Below are positions 43,365 through 52,657 of a DNA stretch of 64,000 nt, in pieces. The notes beneath the pieces were generated by a model that saw nothing but the letters and a program-made list of their open reading frames with translations, was not told the origin of the DNA and did no database searches. The position numbers were made by a program, and so were the translations under genes. The stretch's first letter is position 1. Every line of letters starts with the position of its first letter. Source of the DNA: Clostridia bacterium (GTDB lineage Bacteria; Bacillota; Clostridia; Oscillospirales; CAG-382); NCBI GenBank assembly GCA_017399965.1, contig JAFQAP010000030.1, forward strand, positions 39,495-103,494, given 5' to 3'.

Positions 43365-45571
43365 AGTTTTTTACCTCGCAATCTCAATGCATTTGTAACC
43401 ACGCAAACAGAACTGAAGGACATTGCCAAGCCTGCAAGCATAGGGTTAAGCAAGGGACCTCCGAATATATGAATAACGCCTGCGGCAACGGGGATGCAAA
43501 TGACGTTATAGCAAAACGCCCAGAACAGATTTTGCTTTATGGTGCGCATCGTAAGCTTGCTCAACCGCACAGCACGGGCGACGTCTGTAGGATCGTTTTT
43601 CATTAAAACAATATCTGCGCTGTCTATGGCAATATCGCTTCCGCTTGCAACTGCACAGCCTATATCCGCTGCGGCAAGTGCGGGGGCATCGTTGATACCG
43701 TCGCCAACCATCATTACTGCGCCGTACTCGGATTTCAGCTTTTCTATTACGTCTGCTTTTTCCTCCGGCAGTACTTCCGCGTACACCTCGTCGGCGCCCA
43801 ACTGCTTGCCTACGTACTCGGCGCACACACGGTTATCACCCGATAAAAGCACGGTTTTTACTCCCAGCGCCGAAAGCTTTTCAAACGCCTCTCGTGAGGT
43901 GGATTTAAGCTTATCCGAAACCGCAATAACACCCAAGACCGCGTTGTCGGCGCAAACGAACATTACTGTCTTTCCTTCGGATAAAAGACGGTTGGCTTCC
44001 GTTTCGTATTCTTCGGCAGTTATACCGTTTTCCTGCAAAAGGGCTTTGTTTCCCACACATATCTCTATTCCGTCGTAAGCACATTTAACGCCCTTTCCCG
44101 AAAGGTTTTGAACCCTCTCCGCCAAAGGAACGGGCACTCCTTTTTCGGCAGCATAGTTTACTATTGCGTTTGCGATAGGGTGCTGGGAAGCAGATTCACA
44201 TACCGCCGCATAAAGCAAGGTCTTTTCTGCATCTGACGATATAATATCCGTTACTGTAGGCTTACCTTCCGTAACGGTGCCCGTTTTGTCAAACACGGCG
44301 ACATTTATTCCGTGGGTGATTTCGAGAGCTTCTCCGCTTTTAATAAGGATTCCGTTGCTTGCGCCGAGTCCCGTACCCACCATAACAGCGGTAGGCGTGG
44401 CGAGTCCCAAAGCGCAAGGACAGGCTATTACAAGTACGGCAGTGAATATCCTTACCGCAAAGGAAATGTCTTCTCCCGCAATAAGCCACGCGGCAGCGGA
44501 AAGCACTGCGATCGCCATAACCGTGGGAACAAAAATACCCGAAACTTTATCCGCCAATTTTGAAACGGGAGCTTTTTTGCTTTGTGCGTTTTCCACAAAG
44601 GCGATAATTCCCGCAAGCACAGTATCCTTTCCCACACGGGTGGCGCGGATATACAACGCATCGTTTTGGTTAAGACTTCCGCCCGTAACCGCATCTCCCG
44701 TATTTTTGGTAACGGGCATACTTTCGCCTGTGAGCATAGATTCATCCACAGTACCGCTTCCTTTTACCACGATACCGTCCACGGGGAACTTTTCGCCCGG
44801 TTTTACCAAAAGAATATCCTCTTTCTTTACCACAGCCGTGGGGATATCCGTAACGATATCTCCCGTTAAAAGATGAGAAATATCGGGTGTGAGTGCCATT
44901 AATTTCTTTATTGCCCCTGCGGTTTTTTTCTTACTGCGGGCTTCAAAATATTTGCCCAGCTTTATAAGAGTGATAACTACCGCCACAGATTCAAAATACA
45001 GATTATGAACGGCGTGGGCATCATTCACCACGTTAAAGGTCTGAACAACGCTGTAAACAAACGAAGCCGTTGCGCCGACCGCCACAAGGGTATCCATGTT
45101 TGGATTACCGCGGAACAGCGAGGCAAATCCCACTGTGAAGAATTTATATCCTATTACCATTACGGGAACGCAAAGTACTATCTGTGTTATTGCAAAGCCA
45201 AGGGGAAAATGCTCGATATGGCAAAATTCGGGAACCGGAAGGTTTGAAAAGAACATCTGCCCCATGGAAACGTACAAAAGAACAATGCTCAACACCCCTG
45301 CAACCATAAGACCGTAAGGCGGTTTTTCTTTTTTATCCAAAACTTTTTCTTCTACGGCAACATTTTCCCGTATACCGAAACCGGCTTTTGTGATGACCCG
45401 CTCGAAATCCGAAAAGCCGACTTGCTCCGGCTCAAAGCTTACGGTCATTTTCTCTGTCATAAGATTTACTTCGCATTCCGCTACCCCGTTCAAACGGGAA
45501 GTTACTCTCTGCACTGCGCCTGAACACGCCGCACAATGCATACCTGTGATTATATATGTTTCTGTTTTCAA
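43361..45571 (-). CDS. copA: Copper-exporting P1B-type ATPase
   Basis: 736 residues from a TTG at 45571. One N-terminal HMA domain (GMHCAACS), eight membrane helices, the CPC metal site in ACPCALG, phosphorylation Asp in FDKTGTVTEG, HP motif (SASQHPIA), and GDGINDAPAL. The final membrane helices carry YN and MAGLAMSFSSVCVVTNALRLR, as in Cu(I) pumps. An ATG six codons upstream lies 5' of the AGGAGGTG ribosome binding site, which instead serves the TTG. First gene of a CsoR-controlled operon. Confidence 0.95.
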   Translation of the reverse strand: MKTETYIITGMHCAACSGAVQRVTSRLNGVAECEVNLMTEKMTVSFEPEQVGFSDFERVITKAGFGIRENVAVEEKVLDKKEKPPYGLMVAGVLSIVLLYVSMGQMFFSNLPVPEFCHIEHFPLGFAITQIVLCVPVMVIGYKFFTVGFASLFRGNPNMDTLVAVGATASFVYSVVQTFNVVNDAHAVHNLYFESVAVVITLIKLGKYFEARSKKKTAGAIKKLMALTPDISHLLTGDIVTDIPTAVVKKEDILLVKPGEKFPVDGIVVKGSGTVDESMLTGESMPVTKNTGDAVTGGSLNQNDALYIRATRVGKDTVLAGIIAFVENAQSKKAPVSKLADKVSGIFVPTVMAIAVLSAAAWLIAGEDISFAVRIFTAVLVIACPCALGLATPTAVMVGTGLGASNGILIKSGEALEITHGINVAVFDKTGTVTEGKPTVTDIISSDAEKTLLYAAVCESASQHPIANAIVNYAAEKGVPVPLAERVQNLSGKGVKCAYDGIEICVGNKALLQENGITAEEYETEANRLLSEGKTVMFVCADNAVLGVIAVSDKLKSTSREAFEKLSALGVKTVLLSGDNRVCAEYVGKQLGADEVYAEVLPEEKADVIEKLKSEYGAVMMVGDGINDAPALAAADIGCAVASGSDIAIDSADIVLMKNDPTDVARAVRLSKLTMRTIKQNLFWAFCYNVICIPVAAGVIHIFGGPLLNPMLAGLAMSFSSVCVVTNALRLRGKKL

Positions 45572-45591
45572 ACAGTTCACCTCCTGCATAT

Positions 45592-45621
45592 ATTATATAC
45601 CCCAGTGGGGTATATTGTCAA
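45592..45621 (-). promoter_or_regulatory. Copper-operon promoter
   Basis: Minus strand TTGACA (45621-45616), 18-base spacer, TATAAT (45597-45592). Confidence 0.85.
45596..45614. promoter_or_regulatory. CsoR operator
   Basis: TATACCCCAGTGGGGTATA, 9-base perfect arms, lying entirely in the spacer of the copA promoter. The TACCCC/GGGGTA core is that of known CsoR boxes. Confidence 0.9.
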
Positions 45622-45635
45622 TAAAAATATGTGTG

Positions 45636-45664
45636 TTGACTGTAAATTTTCTTTGTGCTATAAT
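45636..45664 (+). promoter_or_regulatory. Divergent promoter toward the 623-residue orphan
   Basis: TTGACT (45636-45641), 17 bases ending TGC, TATAAT (45659-45664). The -35 elements of the two divergent promoters are only 14 bases apart. Confidence 0.75.
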
Positions 45665-45693
45665 TTAAAAAAGACATTACGGAGGCAGGTATT

Positions 45694-47565
45694 ATGAAGC
45701 TATTACTTATAACGCGGGAAAAAAGCGATCTTTCCAAAATATTTTTTTCCGCCGGCGAATGCCGTATGATTTCTCCCGACACAACCGAAGCAGAGGATAT
45801 TAACACCTATGACAGCGTTGCCGTGCTTGGCGGTACCGAGGACAAGCCTATCGTTCTGAACGCTTATTTAAGAGAGTCGCTGGAGGGGTTTGCTGCCGCC
45901 GGAAAGCCGGTTTTTTTGGAATATACCGATAGTTTCCAATGTGTTTATTCGGCGTCGCCCTTAAAGGTCTCTCCCCACAGACTTGTGGCAGATATAAGCT
46001 TTACCGACGAAATTGAAGAAGGCGACCTGCTTGACAGCCATTATAACAGCTACATACGCCCCCATTTTCTTATGCCTGATACGGTGCCGCTGTTGTATTA
46101 CCGTGAATTCACTCCCGCCCACAGCAATATATCGGACAGACACGGTGACGATGCTTTTAAAAATGCGGCTATGTTTCAGGATAAAAACGTGCTTACCGTA
46201 GCTTTTCGCCTTTGTAACTTCCGCAAAGCGGTGTTCACTCCCAAAAACAAATGGAGATCTGTTATAGAATATGTATTCGCTTTTTTGGGCTTTACCCGTG
46301 TTCCCCGTTTTCCCGAAGCAGCTTTCCATATTTACGGTGAACTTCAAAGCCATTTTTACGAAGAATTGGATAACTGCACCGATAGATCCTTAAAGCTTCT
46401 TAAAGAACACCTTGTAACCGAGGACGGCTCACGGGGAATAAAAGAAGGCATAAGCCACAACATTCTGCCCGACGGCGCACGTATTCCCGCAGACGTGGTC
46501 CGTACCGACTGCACAGGTGAAGCGGCAGGCGCATTTTTGTTTTCCAACAGCAGGGAACTACAGAAAAAGGGCGAAAAAATGTATGATTTTTGCTACGGTC
46601 CTCTTATGATACACGGCGGCGAATTTGACGGTATGGTGCGCTGGTCGGAGCAGGCGTGGAACGTATGTTATCAGGATGACGTTGCCCGCGCCATTATTCC
46701 TTCCCTTTTGTACGCTTATTTCGGATTGTCCGATAAATACGTAAGCGATGCTGAAAAGGCACTCACTTTCCTTTGCGAAACCACCTGCAAGGACGGTCTG
46801 CGTCCTGCAAGGACGGATATACTTGAATATATAAGATCGGGCGAAGCGGTGCGTTCCCTTGCCAACCAAGAAAAGGGATATGCAAGCGCCCATTACAACG
46901 CTTATTACAGCGCGGCTTTGCTTTTGGGATATATCTTAACGGGAAATGAAAGCTTTAAGGAAGCGGGCGTAAAGGGTCTGGAAACCTTAATGAGCAAATA
47001 TCCCGAAACGGTGCGTGAGCACAGCGAAACCTCTGAGTTGTGCAGACTTATATTCCCGCTCTCGGTTTTATATGCGGCAACCAAGGAAAAAGCCCATTAC
47101 GATATGCTGGACAGAGTTTTTAACGACCTGCAAGGCTTCCGTCATTCCAAGGGCGGATATCACGAATGGGACACCGGCTACAAAGCGGCTTGCTTTAATA
47201 ATGCGGGCGGAGAATGTTCCCTGCTGGCGGTAAACGGCGATCCCGTTGCAGACCTGCTGTATTCTCTTAATTGGCTTCCTTTGGGCTTCGCCTTCGCCTG
47301 GCACGTATGCGGCGAACCCCGCTTTCTTAACGCTTGGAAGGATATTTGCACCTTCTTTATAAAAGCACAGCTTATAAGCGAAGATAAACGTATAAACGGA
47401 GGCTGGTGCCGCGGAATAGACCTTAACCGCCTTGAATACTGCGGAATTCCTCACGATGTCGGCTGGGGTCCCTGCTGCATTGAAACCGGCTGGACTGTTG
47501 CGGAAGTGACCTTGGGAATGCTTATCGGCAAAGGTTTGGTAACAAAAAAATTAAAAAGAGAATGA
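45694..47565 (+). CDS. Large cytoplasmic protein, probable alpha/alpha-barrel glycosidase-like
   Basis: 623 residues, no signal peptide. Residues 1 to about 200 are an alpha/beta domain resembling a glutamine-amidotransferase-like or ThuA-like sugar-binding fold (AVLGGTEDKPIVLNAYLRESLEGFAAAGKPVFLEY). Residues about 220-620 consist of helical repeats with conserved aromatic and acidic residues (DCTGEAAGAFLFS, WSEQAWNVCYQDD, GYHEWDTGYKAACF, HDVGWGPCCIETGW), reminiscent of six-hairpin glycosidases. I do not recognise a named family. A carbohydrate-active role is inferred. The promoter is divergent from the copper operon, with no other sign of copper involvement. Confidence 0.7.
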   Translation: MKLLLITREKSDLSKIFFSAGECRMISPDTTEAEDINTYDSVAVLGGTEDKPIVLNAYLRESLEGFAAAGKPVFLEYTDSFQCVYSASPLKVSPHRLVADISFTDEIEEGDLLDSHYNSYIRPHFLMPDTVPLLYYREFTPAHSNISDRHGDDAFKNAAMFQDKNVLTVAFRLCNFRKAVFTPKNKWRSVIEYVFAFLGFTRVPRFPEAAFHIYGELQSHFYEELDNCTDRSLKLLKEHLVTEDGSRGIKEGISHNILPDGARIPADVVRTDCTGEAAGAFLFSNSRELQKKGEKMYDFCYGPLMIHGGEFDGMVRWSEQAWNVCYQDDVARAIIPSLLYAYFGLSDKYVSDAEKALTFLCETTCKDGLRPARTDILEYIRSGEAVRSLANQEKGYASAHYNAYYSAALLLGYILTGNESFKEAGVKGLETLMSKYPETVREHSETSELCRLIFPLSVLYAATKEKAHYDMLDRVFNDLQGFRHSKGGYHEWDTGYKAACFNNAGGECSLLAVNGDPVADLLYSLNWLPLGFAFAWHVCGEPRFLNAWKDICTFFIKAQLISEDKRINGGWCRGIDLNRLEYCGIPHDVGWGPCCIETGWTVAEVTLGMLIGKGLVTKKLKRE

Positions 47566-47591
47566 ACACCCAATAATCCACTGAAGACAGC

Positions 47592-47623
47592 AATTACCCG
47601 TCGCATTTTGCGGCGGGTAATTA
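47592..47623. terminator. Weak hairpin between convergent genes
   Basis: AATTACCCG..GC / GC..CGGGTAATT stem; no T-run, so termination efficiency is doubtful. Confidence 0.4.
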
Positions 47624-47631
47624 TGTTAGCA

Positions 47632-48588
47632 TTATAAATGATTATTCAACACTTCCCCGTATTCCTTTACGGGAGGGACGCCGAATTGGTTTGCATATTC
47701 CTCACCGAGGAAGCATCCGAAGGAGGTTATGCGCTCAAAGCCTTTGGCGCGGTAAAAAGCTATGTCTTTCTCTAAAACCTCGCGGTTAAAGGGCAGCTTT
47801 ACATAGGGCTTTTTCCAGCCGGAAAAAAGAGAATTATCCATCCAATATTCCAGCACCTTGGAATCCTTTTTACCGAAAAAAGCAAGGAGTGAATCCAAAG
47901 AAGCTATCTCCGCCACGTTCTTTTGGCAGGAAATATCGTTTATGGAATGCTCAAAGCAGCGGCGGATCGGTGCGTATTCCAAAAAGATACCGTCATCGGG
48001 CTTTACGGACGGAGCGTCTATGGTGCCGTGATATGCAAGATAAGCAAGACTGGCGTCGCCGCGGTATGCTTTTAACCCCTTAAGCATTGCGTTATAAATT
48101 ATCATCGCTTGGTCCGAAGCCGAAAGAGAACGGCACTTTTCGCACATACAAGGGGCGGATGCCACGTCATCTATCCACAAATGATAATATTTGCCGTTCC
48201 AAGGGATAAGGGAAGCCAGCAACCGCGTGCGTTCCGAAAGGTATTCAAGCGCTTCTTTACAGGAAGGGCACATATTAAAATCCGCGGTACGCTCACCATT
48301 TTCGTTTTCTCTGAACCAATGGGGATATTTTTGGTAAAGACCGCGGGGTAAAAGCCAAGACAGCGCGTGGCATTCAAGCTCTGTGTTTACTCCGCGGGCA
48401 GAAAGCTCGCTCAAAAAACGCAAAACCTCTGTGTCCTTTTGCTTTGAAATAAAGTTTTCTAAGGTCAGGTGAGCCTCATATCCCCCTGCGGGATGTATTC
48501 CAAGGGTATCCAGCCCGCTTTCAAAAAACAGCTTTTTCCAATATTCGCCGATATCCGTATCGTGAATAATAATTCCGTTTGAACTCAA
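47632..48588 (-). CDS. DUF4838-like, probable glycoside-hydrolase-type barrel protein
   Basis: 318 residues, TTG start at 48588 preceded by GGTGG. Motifs GGYEAHLTLENF, NTELECHALSWLLP, the metal-like pair MCPSC and MCEKCR, YHLWIDDVAS and LAYHGT are like the central barrel of DUF4838 proteins, relatives of GH67/GH20-type enzymes. The usual N-terminal beta domain is missing, so this is a short version. No signal peptide. Substrate unknown. Convergent with the 623-residue protein and divergent from the sigma-factor gene. Confidence 0.65.
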   Translation of the reverse strand: MSSNGIIIHDTDIGEYWKKLFFESGLDTLGIHPAGGYEAHLTLENFISKQKDTEVLRFLSELSARGVNTELECHALSWLLPRGLYQKYPHWFRENENGERTADFNMCPSCKEALEYLSERTRLLASLIPWNGKYYHLWIDDVASAPCMCEKCRSLSASDQAMIIYNAMLKGLKAYRGDASLAYLAYHGTIDAPSVKPDDGIFLEYAPIRRCFEHSINDISCQKNVAEIASLDSLLAFFGKKDSKVLEYWMDNSLFSGWKKPYVKLPFNREVLEKDIAFYRAKGFERITSFGCFLGEEYANQFGVPPVKEYGEVLNNHL

Positions 48589-48664
48589 ACAATACCACCC
48601 AAAGCTTAAAATTATTGTAAAACAATATTAACACATAGTTAAAATGTTGTCAATAGCTGTCGTG

Positions 48665-48693
48665 TTGACTTATAACCGTCAATATGGTATAAT
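48665..48693 (+). promoter_or_regulatory. Promoter of the sigma-factor-like gene
   Basis: TTGACT (48665-48670), 17-base spacer ending ATGG, TATAAT (48688-48693). Confidence 0.8.
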
Positions 48694-48735
48694 ATATACA
48701 CTTGCATAATATAAAACAAGGGAGAGCAGGCTGCT

Positions 48736-49290
48736 TTGAAAAACCGCGAAAATCCAATAAACGCCCTTTCTTTTGAAGAGCAGGTGTTTTTGGAGCAATT
48801 GCTTGAAAAAGAATATTCTATAATTATGCGTGTAACGGAAAAGATGCTGGGCGAGAGTTATCTGTCCCTTAAAGACGAAGCTTTAAGCGAACTGCATTTA
48901 TTGATGATACGCAAAATAAAAGAGCTTATGCGCCACGAATCGCCCGAAAAATGGGTGGTTACTGCCGCTAAATATATTGCACTCCACGTAAAGACCGAGC
49001 AGGCAAAATATCAAAGCAATTTTTCCGATACGGATATTGACGATGTTTTGTATGCAGAAGACGTTTTTGAAATGGCGTTGTATAACATCTGGCTGGAAAA
49101 TGACGTGTATTCCCTGCTTAAAAACGAGCTTACAATCCGTGAAGCACAGGTGTTTGAGCTTATGTTTGAACAAAAGCTTTCCTGCATAGAGATAATGCAA
49201 AAGCTGGGAGTAAGCGAAAGCACCGTATGGAATATAAGAAAATCCATAAAGGATAAATACTGCTACGCCATTAAAAACAAGCTTTTTTAA
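48736..49290 (+). CDS. Sigma-70-family (ECF-like) RNA polymerase sigma factor
   Basis: 184 residues from a TTG at 48736 after AAGGGAG. Region-2-like helices (FEEQVFLEQLLEKEYSIIMRVTEKML, ALSELHLLMIRKI) and a region-4 helix-turn-helix (LTIREAQVFELMFEQKLSCIEIMQKLGVSESTVWNIRKSIKDKY) are visible. The region-2 sequence is divergent, so this may be a highly derived ECF factor. The next gene, 64 bases downstream, encodes a membrane protein with the design of an anti-sigma factor. Together they look like a surface-stress signalling pair. Confidence 0.8.
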   Translation: MKNRENPINALSFEEQVFLEQLLEKEYSIIMRVTEKMLGESYLSLKDEALSELHLLMIRKIKELMRHESPEKWVVTAAKYIALHVKTEQAKYQSNFSDTDIDDVLYAEDVFEMALYNIWLENDVYSLLKNELTIREAQVFELMFEQKLSCIEIMQKLGVSESTVWNIRKSIKDKYCYAIKNKLF

Positions 49291-49354
49291 AATTTTTAAA
49301 AAATTTTATAGAGGTTTTTGGGGTTTTAAGTCATATATATACGAGGGGTAATAA

Positions 49355-50176
49355 ATGGACATAAAAATATGTGATACTTTGAGCGGTTCGGAAATAAAAA
49401 AGCTTGTTTCGGAAGACGAGCTTTTTTTACAAGATCTGGATATCGCCGCTCTGCAAAAGTTATTTGATTATGAAACGGATATGCTTTGTACCGACGAAGG
49501 CGATATCGATATGCTTAACGCCTGCGCCGCAAGGCTTGACGAATTAAAAGGTCCGTTAATAACAAAAGAAGAGTTTTTTAATATCATAAACAAAACTGCG
49601 CCTGCAAAAAAGCCGGCAAGACGTTTGCGGTTTAAAAAGGTGTTGCTCGTTGCGGCGGCAATAGCAGTGTTTTTTGCCACCGTTACAATTACAGCCACCG
49701 CGGTCGATGTCAGCTCTTTCGAACTCTTCCGCGAACTTATCGGTATGGGACCCGGAGGGTTTTTGAACAAAGGCGGAGTTACTCTGGAATATATCGACGT
49801 TAAAGAAGAGTACGACACCGTTGAGGAAGCTCTGCAAAGCAAAGATATCAATATTTGGTATCCGTCAGTGTTGCCGGAAGGAATATCGCTCAGAAGTATC
49901 GAATTTTCTTCGACATCATCTGCAGAAGAAATAATATATTTTATAACCAACGATACCGCCGTAAACGTATATGTGGAGCGAAATACCGATTCAGAGGTTT
50001 TCGACAGTTATAAAGAAGAATTTAAAATTGAAGACTGTACATTCTATATTTTTAATGACACGCCTGACCCTTCGTTGCATTATGCGGTCTGTCGTTACGG
50101 GGATTACTATTATTGCGTTTCCGCGAATTCCTACGATAATCTTATCCTGATCTTATCCAATCTCAAAAGATCATAA
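49355..50176 (+). CDS. Membrane protein, anti-sigma-like with DUF4367-type outer domain
   Basis: 273 residues: a cytoplasmic N-terminal region of about 95 residues, one hydrophobic segment (about 98-119, KVLLVAAAIAVFFATVTI), and an extracellular C-terminal domain of about 150 residues with the WYPSVLPEGISL motif seen in DUF4367-type domains. That plan (inner sigma-binding part, one membrane pass, outer sensor) fits an anti-sigma factor or a sigma-regulated sensor. Follows the sigma-like gene on the same strand. The sigma-binding part does not match a known zinc anti-sigma motif, so the role is inferred from context. Confidence 0.7.
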   Translation: MDIKICDTLSGSEIKKLVSEDELFLQDLDIAALQKLFDYETDMLCTDEGDIDMLNACAARLDELKGPLITKEEFFNIINKTAPAKKPARRLRFKKVLLVAAAIAVFFATVTITATAVDVSSFELFRELIGMGPGGFLNKGGVTLEYIDVKEEYDTVEEALQSKDINIWYPSVLPEGISLRSIEFSSTSSAEEIIYFITNDTAVNVYVERNTDSEVFDSYKEEFKIEDCTFYIFNDTPDPSLHYAVCRYGDYYYCVSANSYDNLILILSNLKRS

Positions 50177-50257
50177 AACCTTTCGCCCGCAGGGTATATT
50201 CGGGCGCTGAATATGCTATGTACGACAACGCCAAACTGTCGTATATATACCTTCTGC

Positions 50258-50285
50258 AAAGGGCTGTTGTTTTCAACAGCCCTTT
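50258..50285 (+). terminator. Terminator after the sigma/anti-sigma pair
   Basis: AAAGGGCTGTTG / CAACAGCCCTTT stem with a 4-base loop. Confidence 0.75.
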
Positions 50286-50324
50286 AGCATATAAAAAAAT
50301 TTAAATATTATTAATAGCTTGCTA

Positions 50325-50354
50325 TTGACAAATCCACCCACCCCCGAATATAAT
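50325..50354 (+). promoter_or_regulatory. Promoter of the LRR lipoprotein gene
   Basis: TTGACA (50325-50330), 18-base spacer, TATAAT (50349-50354). Confidence 0.75.
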
Positions 50355-50381
50355 TTAATCATACATACAGGAGGTATTGCT

Positions 50382-52139
50382 ATGAAAAAATATTTGGCTT
50401 TACTATTGGTTATTTCTACAGTTTTCCTTGCAGTTTCCTGCATTGCGGAAAATAACTCTTCCGCGCCGGAGGGATCGGACGTATCCGTGCCGAATGAATC
50501 TTCACGCCCTCAAAAAGAAGAGGACGAGTATTCTCCCGAAGCAAGCTTTGATTACTATACTAAAGAAGACGGCACTTGTGCGATTTCTTCTTACAAAGGC
50601 AACGACCCTATAGTTAAGGTTCCTAAAACCATAAACGGGATCGCAGTTACCGAAATCGGTCCCCATGGCTTGACCTCTTCAAAAATACAAGTGGTTTATC
50701 TACCCGAAGGTGTCGAAAAAATAGGTAGTTATTCCTTGTCAAACAAGAATCTTGAAAAGGTTGTTTTGCCGGAAGGCTTGACTGCTATCGGAGAAGGCGC
50801 TTTTTCGGGCTGTGCTGCATTAAAGGAGATCACATTACCAAGCTCTCTTGTTAACATTGGCAACAGCGCTTTTACTGATTGCAGATCTCTCAAGACTATA
50901 GAGATCCCGTCTTCGGTTAAATCGATTGGCATGGAAGCATTCATTTGTTCCGGATTGGAAAGCGTTATTTTTAACGAAGGACTTGAGATTATCGGAAGTA
51001 ATGCCTTTGCCGCTTGTCCTCTTACAGAAATCACACTCCCCGCAAGCGTTAAGGAATTGGGCTCCGGCGCATTCAAGCAATGCGATAAATTAGCAAAAAT
51101 CACCCTCAACGAAGGTCTTGAAACTATCAGATATCAGGCTTTTGACGGAACGAATATCACTGAAATTACTATTCCTTCGACAGTAACTGCGATGGACGAG
51201 CGTGCTTTTCAGGGTTGTGCTTCTGTGAAAAAGGTATATTTTAACGGTAACGCGCCCGAAAACTATTCCACGGCAGAAACTCAAAAATATATGCTGAATG
51301 AAGAGTACATCGTTTACTACCGTGAAGGCGCAGAGGGCTTTACTTATCCCGAATGGTACGGTTACACCTGCCGAAAGGTAGGCGTGCAGGCTGCTGTCCC
51401 CGATGAAAATGATGCCCCTTCCAACACGGGAAAAGCGGATTTTGATATTAAAATCACAGTATCGGATTCTATCGATGAAATACCCGATTACGTGAATTTC
51501 TTTGATGATACGGGATATTTTTCACAGAACTGGAAGATCGCCATAGATGTGAGTGATAACATTAAATCCTTCAGCTTTATCGAGCTTGATGAAGCGGTGG
51601 CGCTCAAAGTAGTAAAGACCATATACGTTCATCACGCCGGAGAGTACGACGAGCCGTTGATGATACATACGTATCTTAACGATTTTTCCCGCAACCGCGG
51701 ATTATCCTACGTAACCGGAGACGGTGAAGTTATTTATATGGGATTTGCATGCGATATGAGCGGCTTAAGCGGCGAGCCTGCAGGATATCAGGACGACCTT
51801 GGCAATGTGCTCGGACGTATTCCCAACGGCACCTACGAGCCTACGGTGACCGATAAAGCCTATAAGTGGGAAGGAAATGATATTTTCGAAAAATATTACA
51901 ACGATTACGCTTATAACGAGCACAAGGACTCTTGGACACACATAGGCGTAAGTGTGGGCGAATACGTTTCTCCCGATAAAAACGAATACTCTCAATTCGA
52001 TATTTACCGTGTAGACTATACCGGCGAAGATTGGGTTGAATATTACGCTGTCCCCTATGGCGAAACACAGATCGAAGCCGTATACAAATTCCAGTTCGAT
52101 GATACTATGGTTCCCGTCTGGATAAAACCCCAGGCATAA
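50382..52139 (+). CDS. BspA-like leucine-rich-repeat lipoprotein
   Basis: 585 residues from the ATG at 50382, which follows GGAGGTATTGCT; an ATG/TTG 63 bases upstream overlaps the promoter and is rejected. Signal peptide with lipobox LAVSC. Residues about 50-300 form at least eight LRR_5 (BspA type) repeats with the period IPSSVKSIGMEAF-x-CSGLESVIFNEGLEIIG. The C-terminal 250 residues are beta-rich and not recognised. Surface protein, possibly adhesive or ligand-binding. It follows the sigma/anti-sigma pair and could belong to that regulon. Confidence 0.88.
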   Translation: MKKYLALLLVISTVFLAVSCIAENNSSAPEGSDVSVPNESSRPQKEEDEYSPEASFDYYTKEDGTCAISSYKGNDPIVKVPKTINGIAVTEIGPHGLTSSKIQVVYLPEGVEKIGSYSLSNKNLEKVVLPEGLTAIGEGAFSGCAALKEITLPSSLVNIGNSAFTDCRSLKTIEIPSSVKSIGMEAFICSGLESVIFNEGLEIIGSNAFAACPLTEITLPASVKELGSGAFKQCDKLAKITLNEGLETIRYQAFDGTNITEITIPSTVTAMDERAFQGCASVKKVYFNGNAPENYSTAETQKYMLNEEYIVYYREGAEGFTYPEWYGYTCRKVGVQAAVPDENDAPSNTGKADFDIKITVSDSIDEIPDYVNFFDDTGYFSQNWKIAIDVSDNIKSFSFIELDEAVALKVVKTIYVHHAGEYDEPLMIHTYLNDFSRNRGLSYVTGDGEVIYMGFACDMSGLSGEPAGYQDDLGNVLGRIPNGTYEPTVTDKAYKWEGNDIFEKYYNDYAYNEHKDSWTHIGVSVGEYVSPDKNEYSQFDIYRVDYTGEDWVEYYAVPYGETQIEAVYKFQFDDTMVPVWIKPQA

Positions 52140-52198
52140 AATCACCCCAAGAAGCCTATCAGCTTCTCGTGGACCCCGGAAAAATCACCCCCAACAAA

Positions 52199-52232
52199 AT
52201 AACTCCCGTCTTTTTACAGACGGGAGTTTTTG
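52199..52232. terminator. Bidirectional terminator
   Basis: AACTCCCGTCT / AGACGGGAGTT stem with T-run on the plus strand and A-rich flank giving T-run on minus. Confidence 0.85.
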
Positions 52233-52244
52233 TTTTGTTTGATA

Positions 52245-52637
52245 TTAAAAATATCGCTCTTTGATCAGTTCGATAATATTCTTTATAACGGCGTTTTGCG
52301 GATACATAGTGTCATCCGAAAATTTAAGGAATTCACTCCACTTAATTAAATATTGTCTGTAAAACCGCTTTATTGCCCATTTGTATTTACGCTCTCCCGA
52401 AATTTTCAAGATAAATTCGCAGAACTCGTTATAGTATTTATAATATACCAGCGATGCCGCGCCCAGCAGATCCGTTTTTGAAAAGGAGTGCAGAAGTATA
52501 TGTATTACCTCGTCAAAAGATACGTCTTTGCTTTTTGAAAATAAATATACCTCATATCCCGTGCCGGGAGCGCAATCTATGGGGTACAAGCCCTCCGGTA
52601 TCTTACTATAAGGAGAAACAGCCACAAACTTTTTCAT
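52245..52637 (-). CDS. Hypothetical protein
   Basis: 130 residues, no recognised family, no signal or membrane segment. Helical and rich in Tyr, Phe and Lys (SFSKTDLLGAASLVYYKYYNEFCEFILK). AT-rich composition compared with genes to the left. GAAGG precedes the ATG. Third of three small minus-strand genes ending just before the tRNA-Lys; size and setting resemble immunity-type or accessory genes, but this is not shown by sequence. Confidence 0.55.
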   Translation of the reverse strand: MKKFVAVSPYSKIPEGLYPIDCAPGTGYEVYLFSKSKDVSFDEVIHILLHSFSKTDLLGAASLVYYKYYNEFCEFILKISGERKYKWAIKRFYRQYLIKWSEFLKFSDDTMYPQNAVIKNIIELIKERYF

Positions 52638-52657
52638 AATAAACCTTCACTTTTAAA

